A stretch of 64,000 bases of DNA, from contig NW_020825429.1 of assembly GCF_003286085.1 (NCBI RefSeq), positions 1-64,000 on the forward strand. Direction: 5' to 3'. The position numbers were made by a program, and so were the translations under genes. Positions 27,828-39,722 of this stretch are shown here, one piece after another (positions within the stretch are counted from its first letter, which is position 1; every line of letters starts with the position of its first letter). The notes beneath the pieces were generated by a model, which saw only the letters and a program-made list of their open reading frames with translations, searched no databases and was not told where the DNA came from. This stretch comes from Drosophila persimilis. Taxonomy: Eukaryota; Arthropoda; Insecta; Diptera; Drosophilidae.

Positions 27828-29519
27828 GTGTTAAAGACAACAAATTCAACCAAAATCCTAAATATTAATAAAATAAAAACCGAAATGCTAAGTGACTATG
27901 ATATAGTCCAAGAAATTAGCAAGGATAGACACGAAGATGTCATGAAAAAGCTAACTAAAAACTTTCCGCCACTATTTAAAAGAAAACTAAAAGATTTATG
28001 CACACAGTATACAGACATATTCGGACTTGAAACCGAATCAATAACAACTAATAATTTTTATAGGCAAGAGCTAAGATTGAAGGATAACAACCAAGTATAC
28101 ACAAAAAATTATAGAATTCCACACGCACACAAAGACGAAATCAATAAACAGGTAGAAAAACTCATTCTGGACAAAATAGTAGAACCATCAGTTTCGGAGT
28201 ACAATAGTCCAATACTACTTGTACCCAAAAAAGGTCTCCCAGGATCTGAACATAAAAGATGGCGTTTAGTCATTGACTATCGTCAAATAAACAAAAAATT
28301 ATTGTCCGATAAATTTCCACTTCCAAGAATAGATGATATTCTTGATCAGTTGGGTAGAGCCAAATATTTTTCATGTCTAGACTTAATGTCTGGATTTCAT
28401 CAAATAGAGCTGAAACAACACTCTAGAGATTTAACGTCCTTTTCAACGAGCATTGGCTCGTACCAATTCACTAGACTACCTTATGGTCTTAAAATAGCGC
28501 AAAATTCCTTTCAAAGAATGATGACAATTGCTTTTTCTGAACTTAATACTTCACAAGCATTCTTGTATATGGATGACCTAATAGTCATCGGTTGTTCCGA
28601 AAACCACATGATCAAAAACTTAACAGACGTTTTTGATTTGTGAAGGAAAAACAACCTTAAGCTACATCCAGAAAAATGCGCTTTCTTCATGCACGAAGTG
28701 ACTTTTCTAGGCCACAAGAGCACTGATCAAGGCATTTTGCACGACGATAAAAAATATGACGTCATCGAAAAATATCCAGTCCCTACAGACGCAGATAGCG
28801 CTAGAAGATTCGTTGCATTTTGCAATTACTATAGACGTTTCATCAAAAATTTCGCCGACTATTCACGGCACATAACTCGATTATGTAAAAAGAATGTCAC
28901 CTTTCAATGGACAGATGAATGCCAAAATGCATTCGATCACTTAAAGAAGGCTTTAATTAAACCCACATTATTAAAATATCCAGATTTCAATAAAGAATTT
29001 TGCATAATTACAGATGCAAGTAAACACGCATGTGGAGCTGTTCTAACACAAAAACATCTCCCAGTTGCATATGCTTCACGCTCATTTACCAAAGGTGAAA
29101 GCAACAAAACTACTACAGAACAAGAGTTAGCAGCAATTCACTGGGCAATTACACATTACAGACCATACATTTATGGAAAACATTTTACAGTAAAGACAGA
29201 CCACAGACCACTAACTTATTTGTTCTCAATGACAAATCCAAGTTCAAAACTAACCAGAATGAGATTAGATCTAGAAGAATATGATTTCACAGTCGAATAT
29301 CTCAAGGGTAAAGACAATTTCGTGGCAGACGCCCTATCCAGGATTACAATATCCGACCTAAAAGACATGCACAACAAAGTCCTGAAAGTCACTACCAGGC
29401 AACAAAATAGACAGAAAAATTCCTGCGCAGGAAATGTACAAGAAGATTACCCTACGCAAACTCTTGACAACGCTTCTAAGCCCAACGTATATGAAGTCAT
29501 TTGTAGTGATGAAGTATGA
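27828..29519 (+). pseudogene. Element A RT and RNase H with one internal TGA
   Basis: One frame with a TGA at 28641-28643, where element B has Cys. RT motifs are RWRLVIDYRQINKKL, YFSCLDLMSGFHQIEL and FLYMDDLIVIGCSE (YMDD), all intact. RNase H has FCIITDASKHACGAVLTQ, the Glu of TTEQELAAIHW, TDHRPLTYLF and GKDNFVADALSRI, also intact. The frame ends with TGA at 29517-29519, where B has Arg. Confidence 0.9.
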
Positions 29520-30731
29520 AAAGTAGTGGCCTTGCACATACAAAATCAGATATGTTTTTTAAAACATGGAAGAAAAGTTGTAGCAAGAATTGATGTTAGC
29601 GATCTGTATACCAATGGAACCCTTGACTTAGGTCAGTTCTTCCAAAGGCTTGAAATGCAAGCCGGTATACTTGCGATCAGCCAGCTCAAAATGGCACCTA
29701 GCGAAAAGATCTTTGAATTAAGTTCAATTGAATCTTTTAAGAACATGGGCAATAAAATATTAAAATCATTACGAGTAGCGCTACTCAAGCCGGTGACCCA
29801 AATAGAAAATGAAAAAGATCAAGAAGCGATACTGTCTAAATTTCACGACGATCCAACTCAAGGAGGTCATAATGGCATTTCGAAAACGCTAGCGAAAATA
29901 AAAAGACATTACTATTGGAAAAACATGACTCGTCATATCAAAGAATACATACGTAAATGTCAAAAATGGCAGAAATCTAAAATAACAACTCATATTAGGA
30001 CCCCAATGACACTAACGGAAATACCAACCATGGCTTTTGATAGAGTGATAGTGGATACTATAGGTCCACTACCATGCTCAGAAAATGGCAATGAATATGC
30101 AGTTACGCTAATATGCGATTTAACAAAGTATTTAGTATCCATACCAATTGCCAAAGCAATATTTGAAAACTTTATTCTGAAGTACGGTCCGATGAAGACG
30201 TTCATTACGGACATGGGAACAGAATATAAGAATTTAATCATAAATGATTTGTGCAAATATCTTAAGATAGACAACATAACGTCCACTGCACACCACCACC
30301 AGACCTTAGGGACAATAGAACGAAGTCATAGAACATTCAATGAATACGTTCGTTCATACATATCTGCAGACAAAACCGATTGGGATGTTTGGATACAATA
30401 TTTTACTTATTGTTTCAACACAACACCCTCGGCATCGCATGAATATTGACCATATGAACTAGTCTTTGGCAGATTACCAAGACAGTTTATAGATTTTAAT
30501 AAAGTAACTAGAATAGACCCATTATATAACATAGATGACTATGCAAAAGAAATAAAGTTTAGACTAGAAATAGCATATCAAAGAGCTAGGATATCGCTAG
30601 AAAATAATAAAGCCAGAAATAAAAAATATTATGGTAACAAAGCATCAGATGTAAGCATAGAAATAGGAAACAAAGTACTATTAAAAAACGAAGTAGGACA
30701 CAAGTTAGACCCTAGGTATATAGGACCATTT
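29520..30731 (+). pseudogene. Element A integrase
   Basis: Same frame as the RT part. The zinc finger HDDPTQGGHNG to CQKWQKSK has lost one Cys (CQKW for CPKC). The DDE core has VDTIGPL, TDMGTEYKN and GTIERSH. About nine residues (between LVSIPI and AKAIFENF) are deleted relative to B. TGA at 30447-30449 stands where B has Cys. The rest (YELVFGRLPRQFIDFN to KYIGPFEY) runs into DINE-1 at about 30732. The stretch from 30484 is repeated in array 2. Confidence 0.88.
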
Positions 30732-31810
30732 GAGTATTGGGGTATATTAGATTTGTGGTAAAAGTGGATGTGTGCAGTCCAGAAGGAATCGTTTCCGACC
30801 CCATAAAGTATATATATTCTTGATCAGCATCAATAGCCGAATCGATTGAGCCCTGTCTGTCTGTCCGTCTGTCTGACCGTCCGTCCGTCCGTCCGTCTGT
30901 CCGTCCCCTTCAGCGCCTAGTGCTCAAAGACTATAAGAGCTAAAGCAACGATGTTTTGGATCCAGACTTCTGTGATATGTCACTGCTACAAAAATATTTC
31001 AAAACTTCGCCCCGCCCACTTCCGCCCCCACAAAGGACGAAAATCTGTGGTATCCACGTTTTTAAAGATACGATAAAACTAAAAACGCAGAATCGTAGAG
31101 GATAACTATATGTTCTAGAGTGTAAAATCTGAACCAGATCGTATAAATATTATAGCCAGAATCAAGAAAACAATTTCATTCTTACTCGCTCTGTCTCTCT
31201 CTAACACACAGGTTTCATGGTCGGTTTTGCCAATTGCAAAATATGAGTTCAAGGATCTCAGAACCTATAAGAGCCAGAGCAACCAAGTTTGGTATCCACA
31301 CTCCTGTGATATCGGACCTTGACCGTTTCGTGTCCAAATTTCACCACACCCCCTTCCGCCCCCGCAAAGGACGAAAATCTGGGGCATCCACAAATCTCAG
31401 AGACTATAAAGGCTAGAGTAACCAAATTTGGTATCCGCAAAACGTATATCTCAGAATTTCGCCCCACCCCCTTCCGCCCCCACAAAGGACGAGAATCTGT
31501 TGCATCCACAATATTGCACATTCGAGAAAACTAAAAACGCAGAATCATAGATAATGACCATATCTATCAGATTGCTGAATCTGGATCAGATCGGATCATT
31601 TCATATAGCCAAAAGGAACAAATCAATTTGCAGTGGCTACGCAGCGCCCGACGTCACGCTCAGACTGATTTTCTGTCTCTCTCACACGCACTCTTTGTCG
31701 TGTCGTTTAATATTAGCGGCGTCTGCCGGATGAGAGCCATACTGACTAAGTATCGGGTATAACTGTAGAGTTGCGGTGTCCGCAGCAACTCACAACGTTC
31801 CCCATCGTTT
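30732..31810 (+). mobile_element. DINE-1/INE-1, apparently full length, array 2 unit 1
   Basis: Diagnostic order: GTATTGGGGTATATTAG start, TTTCCGACCCCATAAAG, TATATATTCTTGATCAGCAT, the (GTCY)n tract at 30854-30907, two blocks with ACTATAAGAGC and AAATTTC...CCGCCC...AAAGGACGAAAATCTG, and the end TGTCCGCAGCAACTCACAAC. These Helitron-related non-autonomous elements are abundant in Drosophila and encode no protein. The copy sits inside the end of element A's integrase region. Confidence 0.9.
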
Positions 31811-32109
31811 TTTTTTTCTTTCGATGTTCCGGCCTCGAAAACGCCACCGTCGCGAAAAAAATTTTATTTACAATTACAACAGATATACATCTTTCTTTAT
31901 CTATTAAAATACAGCCTGTCCAGCTCGTATTTTTCCAAATTATTAATTGAAACTTTGTGTTTCATTAATTTATTTTATACTCTGTTCCTTCCTATAGGGG
32001 TGAAATCAGAATATTTATTTTGCTTTAGCTTTAGCTGTCAGTGAACTAGACACTTGTTCAGTCTCAAAGGAGCTGGTCTAACTCCGTGCTCTTACCACAG
32101 GGGGGAAAC
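31811..32109. other. AT-rich spacer between DINE-1 and the candidate LTR
   Basis: About 300 bp without a supported gene. It contains a T run, GATGTTCCGGCCTCGAAAAC and CAGTCTCAAAGGAGCTGGTC. The last part may be the start of the internal region of the element whose LTR is suspected at 32135-32508 (minus strand). It is repeated in units 2 and 3. Confidence 0.4.
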
Positions 32110-32508
32110 AACGGAGAGTCTCGAAGGACCAAAATGTTAAGACCTTAAAAGAACCTTTGCGAGTTAAGTTGTAATTTCAAACTAAATTTTATTCTTAATA
32201 TCAGAGCCTTATATTTGATTTGACAATGACGTAGGAGGTACAATTTGGTAGTCTATAATTATCGTTAGACCTACGCAGAGGATACACCTTACTGAGGGTG
32301 TCTATTTGAGTACGTGCTTACATTAGTTTTATTTTAGGACCGCAATTGTTAAGTGTTTTCTCCACTTGTGTTTTGTTGTCGCATTAATGGGTTACAGATC
32401 TCTGTTTACACCCGTTTAGTCATAAATTCTCTACTTTATGTGACTTCTTTAGAGATCGGTTTTGTTACATGTGTAAATGTGTACAATAATATATCTATGT
32501 TTCAACAT
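32110..32508 (-). repeat. Candidate Pao-type LTR end with primer binding site, array 2 unit 1
   Basis: On the minus strand a possible LTR runs from TGTTGAAACATAG (32508) to GGTCTTAACA (32135), contains AGAATAAAATTT as a possible poly(A) signal, and is followed by TTTTGGTCCTTCGAGAC, which resembles the PBS region of roo/Pao-type elements. It is repeated at about 34692-35091 and 37274-37673. No coding sequence for such an element is nearby, so it could be a solo LTR plus a stub. The left and right limits are guesses. Confidence 0.35.
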
Positions 32509-32639
32509 TCTGCAAGGGGCCGAAAGTGGCATTGTATTGACGATAATATGTTCATGTTTGAACACGAATTGGTCCTCGAAGTGGAGTTTTATAGACTGGA
32601 ATATCCGTATTTCCTCGTTTTTTTCTATAAAAAAAATTA

Positions 32640-33065
32640 TTTTATTTTTGTGCAGCAGAGAATCTGCTCCTCGGGCATCTTGTCATCAGCGTAAGTTAGG
32701 ATTTCGAAGTGGACCAAAAGACGCTTCAGGTGCCCACTCAGCCAAAGCTGCGATTGGAGTACCTTGAATTGGTCGAAGGTGCTCCTGAACATGCAGAACT
32801 CGGTCCAATTCCAGCGCATTCACAAAAATCAATAAAATCTTTGTCGAATTTACGCTTACCCACGCCGTCATCTTTTTGCACCTCAGAGTCTACAACACCC
32901 GACACTTGCTCTTTTCCTGCGTACGCTTCTGTGTCGGCTTCACCTTTTGTGCCACATGCCAATTGTTTGAGGTTTCCCGCCTTACCCGATGTCCATCAAT
33001 CAAACGGAGAATGCCTTTCTAGCTGGCAACCAATCCATCCATCCATCTCTCTCTCTCTCCTTCGC
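32640..33065. other. Exon-like unassigned segment, array 2 unit 1
   Basis: Not recognised. Plus strand: a pyrimidine-rich TTATTTTTGTGCAG, a 35-bp stretch (32660-32694), then GTAAGTTAGG look like a small exon with good splice sites. Minus strand: 32637-32819 is open and reads like protein (WTEFCMFRSTFDQFKVLQSQ, then ADDKMPEEQIL), and a second frame at 32738-32962 ends beside GGGTAAGCG. It could be a captured host gene piece or unknown transposon coding. The (CATC)n and (CT)n tract at 33036-33060 ends the unit. Copies are at about 35222-35648 and 37804-38230. Confidence 0.35.
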
Positions 33066-33313
33066 AGTTTATAGATTTTAATAAAGTAACTAGAATAGAC
33101 CCATTATATAACATAGATGACTATGCAAAAGAAATAAAGTTTAGACTAGAAATAGCATATCAAAGAGCTAGGATATCGCTAGAAAATAATAAAGCCAGAA
33201 ATAAAAAATATTATGGTAACAAAGCATCAGATGTAAGCATAGAAATAGGAAACAAAGTACTATTAAAAAACGAAGTAGGACACAAGTTAGACCCTAGGTA
33301 TATAGGACCATTT

Positions 33314-34392
33314 GAGTATTGGGGTATATTAGATTTGTGGTAAAAGTGGATGTGTGCAGTCCAGAAGGAATCGTTTCCGACCCCATAAAGTATATATATT
33401 CTTGATCAGCATCAATAGCCGAATCGATTGAGCCCTGTCTGTCTGTCCGTCTGTCTGACCGTCCGTCCGTCCGTCCGTCTGTCCGTCCCCTTCAGCGCCT
33501 AGTGCTCAAAGACTATAAGAGCTAAAGCAACGATGTTTTGGATCCAGACTTCTGTGATATGTCACTGCTACAAAAATATTTCAAAACTTCGCCCCGCCCA
33601 CTTCCGCCCCCACAAAGGACGAAAATCTGTGGTATCCACGTTTTTAAAGATACGATAAAACTAAAAACGCAGAATCGTAGAGGATAACTATATGTTCTAG
33701 AGTGTAAAATCTGAACCAGATCGTATAAATATTATAGCCAGAATCAAGAAAACAATTTCATTCTTACTCGCTCTGTCTCTCTCTAACACACAGGTTTCAT
33801 GGTCGGTTTTGCCAATTGCAAAATATGAGTTCAAGGATCTCAGAACCTATAAGAGCCAGAGCAACCAAGTTTGGTATCCACACTCCTGTGATATCGGACC
33901 TTGACCGTTTCGTGTCCAAATTTCACCACACCCCCTTCCGCCCCCGCAAAGGACGAAAATCTGGGGCATCCACAAATCTCAGAGACTATAAAGGCTAGAG
34001 TAACCAAATTTGGTATCCGCAAAACGTATATCTCAGAATTTCGCCCCACCCCCTTCCGCCCCCACAAAGGACGAGAATCTGTTGCATCCACAATATTGCA
34101 CATTCGAGAAAACTAAAAACGCAGAATCATAGATAATGACCATATCTATCAGATTGCTGAATCTGGATCAGATCGGATCATTTCATATAGCCAAAAGGAA
34201 CAAATCAATTTGCAGTGGCTACGCAGCGCCCGACGTCACGCTCAGACTGATTTTCTGTCTCTCTCACACGCACTCTTTGTCGTGTCGTTTAATATTAGCG
34301 GCGTCTGCCGGATGAGAGCCATACTGACTAAGTATCGGGTATAACTGTAGAGTTGCGGTGTCCGCAGCAACTCACAACGTTCCCCATCGTTT
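33314..34392 (+). mobile_element. DINE-1/INE-1, array 2 unit 2
   Basis: Copy of 30732-31810. It is preceded at 33066-33313 by the duplicated element A integrase tail. Confidence 0.9.
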
Positions 34393-35896
34393 TTTTTTTT
34401 CTTTCGATGTTCCGGCCTCGAAAACGCCACCGTCGCGAAAAAAATTTTATTTACAATTACAACAGATATACATCTTTCTTTATCTATTAAAATACAGCCT
34501 GTCCAGCTCGTATTTTTCCAAATTATTAATTGAAACTTTGTGTTTCATTAATTTATTTTATACTCTGTTCCTTCCTATAGGGGTGAAATCAGAATATTTA
34601 TTTTGCTTTAGCTTTAGCTGTCAGTGAACTAGACACTTGTTCAGTCTCAAAGGAGCTGGTCTAACTCCGTGCTCTTACCACAGGGGGGAAACAACGGAGA
34701 GTCTCGAAGGACCAAAATGTTAAGACCTTAAAAGAACCTTTGCGAGTTAAGTTGTAATTTCAAACTAAATTTTATTCTTAATGTCAGAGCCTTATATTTG
34801 ATTTGACAATGACGTAGGAGGTACAATTTGGTAGTCTATAATTATCGTTAGACCTACGCAGAGGATACACCTTACTGAGGGTGTCTATTTGAGTACGTGC
34901 TTACATTAGTTTTATTTTAGGACCGCAATTGTTAAGTGTTTTCTCCACTTGTGTTTTGTTGTCGCATTAATGGGTTACAGATCTCTGTTTACACCCGTTT
35001 AGTCATAAATTCTCTACTTTATGTGACTTCTTTAGAGATCGGTTTTGTTACATGTGTAAATGTGTACAATAATATATCTATGTTTCAACATTCTGCAAGG
35101 GGCCGAAAGTGGCATTGTATTGACGATAATATGTTCATGTTTGAACACGAATTGGTCCTCGAAGTGGAGTTTTATAGACTGGAATATCCGTATTTCCTCG
35201 TTTTTTTCTATAAAAAAAATTATTTTATTTTTGTGCAGCAGAGAATCTGCTCCTCGGGCATCTTGTCATCAGCGTAAGTTAGGATTTCGAAGTGGACCAA
35301 AAGACGCTTCAGGTGCCCACTCAGCCAAAGCTGCGATTGGAGTACCTTGAATTGGTCGAAGGTGCTCCTGAACATGCAGAACTCGGTCCAATTCCAGCGC
35401 ATTCACAAAAATCAATAAAATCTTTGTCGAATTTACGCTTACCCACGCCGTCATCTTTTTGCACCTCAGAGTCTACAACACCCGACACTTGCTCTTTTCC
35501 TGCGTACGCTTCTGTGTCGGCTTCACCTTTTGTGCCACATGCCAATTGTTTGAGGTTTCCCGCCTTACCCGATGTCCATCAATCAAACGGAGAATGCCTT
35601 TCTAGCTGGCAACCAATCCATCCATCCATCTCTCTCTCTCTCCTTCGCAGTTTATAGATTTTAATAAAGTAACTAGAATAGACCCATTATATAACATAGA
35701 TGACTATGCAAAAGAAATAAAGTTTAGACTAGAAATAGCATATCAAAGAGCTAGGATATCGCTAGAAAATAATAAAGCCAGAAATAAAAAATATTATGGT
35801 AACAAAGCATCAGATGTAAGCATAGAAATAGGAAACAAAGTACTATTAAAAAACGAAGTAGGACACAAGTTAGACCCTAGGTATATAGGACCATTT

Positions 35897-36975
35897 GAGT
35901 ATTGGGGTATATTAGATTTGTGGTAAAAGTGGATGTGTGCAGTCCAGAAGGAATCGTTTCCGACCCCATAAAGTATATATATTCTTGATCAGCATCAATA
36001 GCCGAATCGATTGAGCCCTGTCTGTCTGTCCGTCTGTCTGACCGTCCGTCCGTCCGTCCGTCTGTCCGTCCCCTTCAGCGCCTAGTGCTCAAAGACTATA
36101 AGAGCTAAAGCAACGATGTTTTGGATCCAGACTTCTGTGATATGTCACTGCTACAAAAATATTTCAAAACTTCGCCCCGCCCACTTCCGCCCCCACAAAG
36201 GACGAAAATCTGTGGTATCCACGTTTTTAAAGATACGATAAAACTAAAAACGCAGAATCGTAGAGGATAACTATATGTTCTAGAGTGTAAAATCTGAACC
36301 AGATCGTATAAATATTATAGCCAGAATCAAGAAAACAATTTCATTCTTACTCGCTCTGTCTCTCTCTAACACACAGGTTTCATGGTCGGTTTTGCCAATT
36401 GCAAAATATGAGTTCAAGGATCTCAGAACCTATAAGAGCCAGAGCAACCAAGTTTGGTATCCACACTCCTGTGATATCGGACCTTGACCGTTTCGTGTCC
36501 AAATTTCACCACACCCCCTTCCGCCCCCGCAAAGGACGAAAATCTGGGGCATCCACAAATCTCAGAGACTATAAAGGCTAGAGTAACCAAATTTGGTATC
36601 CGCAAAACGTATATCTCAGAATTTCGCCCCACCCCCTTCCGCCCCCACAAAGGACGAGAATCTGTTGCATCCACAATATTGCACATTCGAGAAAACTAAA
36701 AACGCAGAATCATAGATAATGACCATATCTATCAGATTGCTGAATCTGGATCAGATCGGATCATTTCATATAGCCAAAAGGAACAAATCAATTTGCAGTG
36801 GCTACGCAGCGCCCGACGTCACGCTCAGACTGATTTTCTGTCTCTCTCACACGCACTCTTTGTCGTGTCGTTTAATATTAGCGGCGTCTGCCGGATGAGA
36901 GCCATACTGACTAAGTATCGGGTATAACTGTAGAGTTGCGGTGTCCGCAGCAACTCACAACGTTCCCCATCGTTT
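35897..36975 (+). mobile_element. DINE-1/INE-1, array 2 unit 3
   Basis: Third copy of 30732-31810. It is preceded at 35649-35896 by the integrase tail. Confidence 0.9.
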
Positions 36976-38394
36976 TTTTTTTCTTTCGATGTTCCGGCCT
37001 CGAAAACGCCACCGTCGCGAAAAAAATTTTATTTACAATTACAACAGATATACATCTTTCTTTATCTATTAAAATACAGCCTGTCCAGCTCGTATTTTTC
37101 CAAATTATTAATTGAAACTTTGTGTTTCATTAATTTATTTTATACTCTGTTCCTTCCTATAGGGGTGAAATCAGAATATTTATTTTGCTTTAGCTTTAGC
37201 TGTCAGTGAACTAGACACTTGTTCAGTCTCAAAGGAGCTGGTCTAACTCCGTGCTCTTACCACAGGGGGGAAACAACGGAGAGTCTCGAAGGACCAAAAT
37301 GTTAAGACCTTAAAAGAACCTTTGCGAGTTAAGTTGTAATTTCAAACTAAATTTTATTCTTAATGTCAGAGCCTTATATTTGATTTGACAATGACGTAGG
37401 AGGTACAATTTGGTAGTCTATAATTATCGTTAGACCTACGCAGAGGATACACCTTACTGAGGGTGTCTATTTGAGTACGTGCTTACATTAGTTTTATTTT
37501 AGGACCGCAATTGTTAAGTGTTTTCTCCACTTGTGTTTTGTTGTCGCATTAATGGGTTACAGATCTCTGTTTACACCCGTTTAGTCATAAATTCTCTACT
37601 TTATGTGACTTCTTTAGAGATCGGTTTTGTTACATGTGTAAATGTGTACAATAATATATCTATGTTTCAACATTCTGCAAGGGGCCGAAAGTGGCATTGT
37701 ATTGACGATAATATGTTCATGTTTGAACACGAATTGGTCCTCGAAGTGGAGTTTTATAGACTGGAATATCCGTATTTCCTCGTTTTTTTCTATAAAAAAA
37801 ATTATTTTATTTTTGTGCAGCAGAGAATCTGCTCCTCGGGCATCTTGTCATCAGCGTAAGTTAGGATTTCGAAGTGGACCAAAAGACGCTTCAGGTGCCC
37901 ACTCAGCCAAAGCTGCGATTGGAGTACCTTGAATTGGTCGAAGGTGCTCCTGAACATGCAGAACTCGGTCCAATTCCAGCGCATTCACAAAAATCAATAA
38001 AATCTTTGTCGAATTTACGCTTACCCACGCCGTCATCTTTTTGCACCTCAGAGTCTACAACACCCGACACTTGCTCTTTTCCTGCGTACGCTTCTGTGTC
38101 GGCTTCACCTTTTGTGCCACATGCCAATTGTTTGAGGTTTCCCGCCTTACCCGATGTCCATCAATCAAACGGAGAATGCCTTTCTAGCTGGCAACCAATC
38201 CATCCATCTATCTCTCTCTCTCTCCTTCGCTTTTCTCCATTGAGCAATCGCGCTGCCAATTTTCAAATCAAGCAATTTCGCTTTTGAGTAAAATACATAT
38301 CCATGGCACTATATCAATCGTCAAATCCAACCAACCGCAGCCTCAACAAAGATATTCCACCTCGGCGGGGGTGTATAAACCGTCGCGGAAGTGT

Positions 38395-38621
38395 TTAGGT
38401 GGTTTTAAAGTCCCCGAGAATCGAGGTGTTTTTAGCATAGGCCAGCAGTTCCTGTGGCGTCCTTTTGGAGGCATCTTCCAGTGATGCCAGCACTGGGGCG
38501 CCCAGGTATCTCCTCCTTACCCTTGAGAGGCTCCGGACAGTAGCAGATGAGATGTTCCAGGGTTTCGATAGCCCAAGGTTCATCACATTTCCTACAACTG
38601 TCTCTGTTGGTGATGCCTAGC
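38395..38621 (-). pseudogene. LOA LINE ORF2 C-terminal Cys/His region
   Basis: Across two frames the minus strand gives CRKCDEPWAIETLEHLICYC, the CX2C..H..C motif that closes ORF2 in many R1/LOA/I-group LINEs, then a basic tail. It is separated from the RNase H frame by an indel near 38625-38640. Confidence 0.75.
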
Positions 38622-39689
38622 TTAGCTGCATGCAGCAGCCAGACAGTGACCTGTAAGTATTCCCACTAGCAATCTACAGTCCTTTCGTGGTAGGTGCAGT
38701 AGGTAGTGGCTAAGTTTCTCGTTGCGTTCCTTGCACATTATCTTCGAGGTTCTGCAGGTGGTGGTACTGTTCCACCTGCTATCAGTCTGTGTTCTAGCCT
38801 GCTTCTCTAGATCGCATTGCAGCGTTCTAAGGGAGACAGGCACGTTCTCGGTTCTCCTATTCTCCAGCCCGACGCCTTCCTCAGCTAGTACGTCCGCCGC
38901 TTCGTTTCCTTCGATGCCCTGGTGGCTGGGAACCCAATAGATCCGCACTGTCTTTGTCGTGCTTAGGATGTCTAATGCCTCCCTGCTCGCCAAGACACTT
39001 CTGGAACTGACCGCGGACGACTGCATGGATCTTATCGCCGCTTGGCTGTCGACGAATAGGTTGACCGCATCGTGTGCTCGTTCTGTTAGGAGGGCGACCT
39101 CCGCTGCCTTCCCGATGGCAAAAACTTCTGCCTGGAATATGCTGCATTGGTCCGGTAGCTTATACGACAGCCTTATCTCAGGGTCTGTACAGTATAGGCC
39201 CGCTCCTACTCCTCCGTCCATCTTGGAGCCGTCTGTATATATATTGAGGTGCTCAGTTTGGTCCCTTCCAACTTTCCAGTCTTCAGGTCCCAAAGATGTG
39301 GTTGTTTTGACGTCAAGGCAAGTTTGGGGGGTCATGTAATCAGTTGATCTGGTCATGTCCCTGCCAATTGAACTGTGCCCGTATCCTTGTATCGATAGGT
39401 TTCCTGATGCTATAAGGCGTTGTGCTGCCTTTCCCGCAATCAGGCGAGCGTGAATGTCCAGGGGGTCGATTCCGAGTACAGTTTCGAGTGCTTTTGTTGG
39501 GGTTGACCTCAGCGCCCCTGTAATACAGAGCAGAGCCTGTCGCTGAGTCTTTTCCATAAGCTTATGGTATGTCTCCTTTTCAATAGCCTGCCACCACACT
39601 AAGGCTCCATACAGAAGAGTTGGTCGCACCACCGAGATGTAGATCCAGTGCATTAGAGCAGGTGACATGCCCCATGTGCTGCTAAGCAT
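38622..39689 (-). pseudogene. LOA LINE ORF2: RT thumb/connection and RNase H
   Basis: 355 open residues. The first 130 (IYISVVRPTLLYGALVWW to RQALLCITGALRSTPTKALE) are the conserved region after the RT palm. RNase H retains all catalytic positions: Asp in LNIYTDGSKM, Glu in FQAEVFAIGKA, Asp in NLFVDSQAAI, and His/Asn/Asp in WVPSHQGIEGNEAAD. The frame ends at an indel near 38625. Confidence 0.85.
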
Positions 39690-39722
39690 CTTCTTAGATG
39701 CATAAAGCGCAATGGTAGAACT

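Larger units (their letters stand above)
16289..30731 (+). mobile_element. Element A: mdg1/412-like Gypsy retrotransposon split by element B
   Basis: Parts in order: 5' LTR (16289-16772), PBS, sORF1, sORF2, first part of gag (18121-18305), element B insertion (18306-26282), rest of gag, protease, RT, RNase H, integrase, then replacement by DINE-1 at about 30732. Removing element B with one copy of its CTAG duplication rejoins the gag frame exactly. Element A has several nonsense codons and a small deletion in integrase, and its 3' LTR is missing. Its relation to B is clear along gag and pol, yet the LTRs differ, so A and B are different subfamilies of one lineage. The PBS and the long leader with small ORFs suggest the mdg1/412 lineage. 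Confidence 0.9.
30484..38230 (+). repeat. Array 2: three head-to-tail units of about 2582 bp
   Basis: Units are 30484-33065 (2582 bp), 33066-35648 (2583) and 35649-38230 (2582). The join is TCCTTCGC followed directly by AGTTTATAGATTTTAA of the element A integrase. Each unit holds the element A integrase tail, a complete DINE-1, a candidate LTR piece, and an exon-like segment ending in a CT microsatellite. Units are nearly identical; visible changes are one T in a T run (about 34390), ATATCAG versus ATGTCAG (32199, 34782 and equivalent) and a CATCCATC/CATCTATC change at 38210. The entry from intact element A on the left and the exit into unique sequence at 38231 show it is a local tandem duplication. 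Confidence 0.95.

Noticed and set aside
28641..30449. All three in-frame stops in element A pol are TGA, at Cys, Arg and Cys positions of element B, which raised the idea of recoding (selenocysteine or read-through).
   Set aside because: One is a simple CGA-to-TGA change and the element has other lesions (a lost zinc Cys, a nine-residue deletion, a TAA in gag). Ordinary decay explains it; three cases are too few.
32353..32694. 113-residue plus-strand frame in each array 2 unit.
   Set aside because: It crosses the suspected LTR and the splice-like acceptor, with a composition like untranslated AT-rich DNA.
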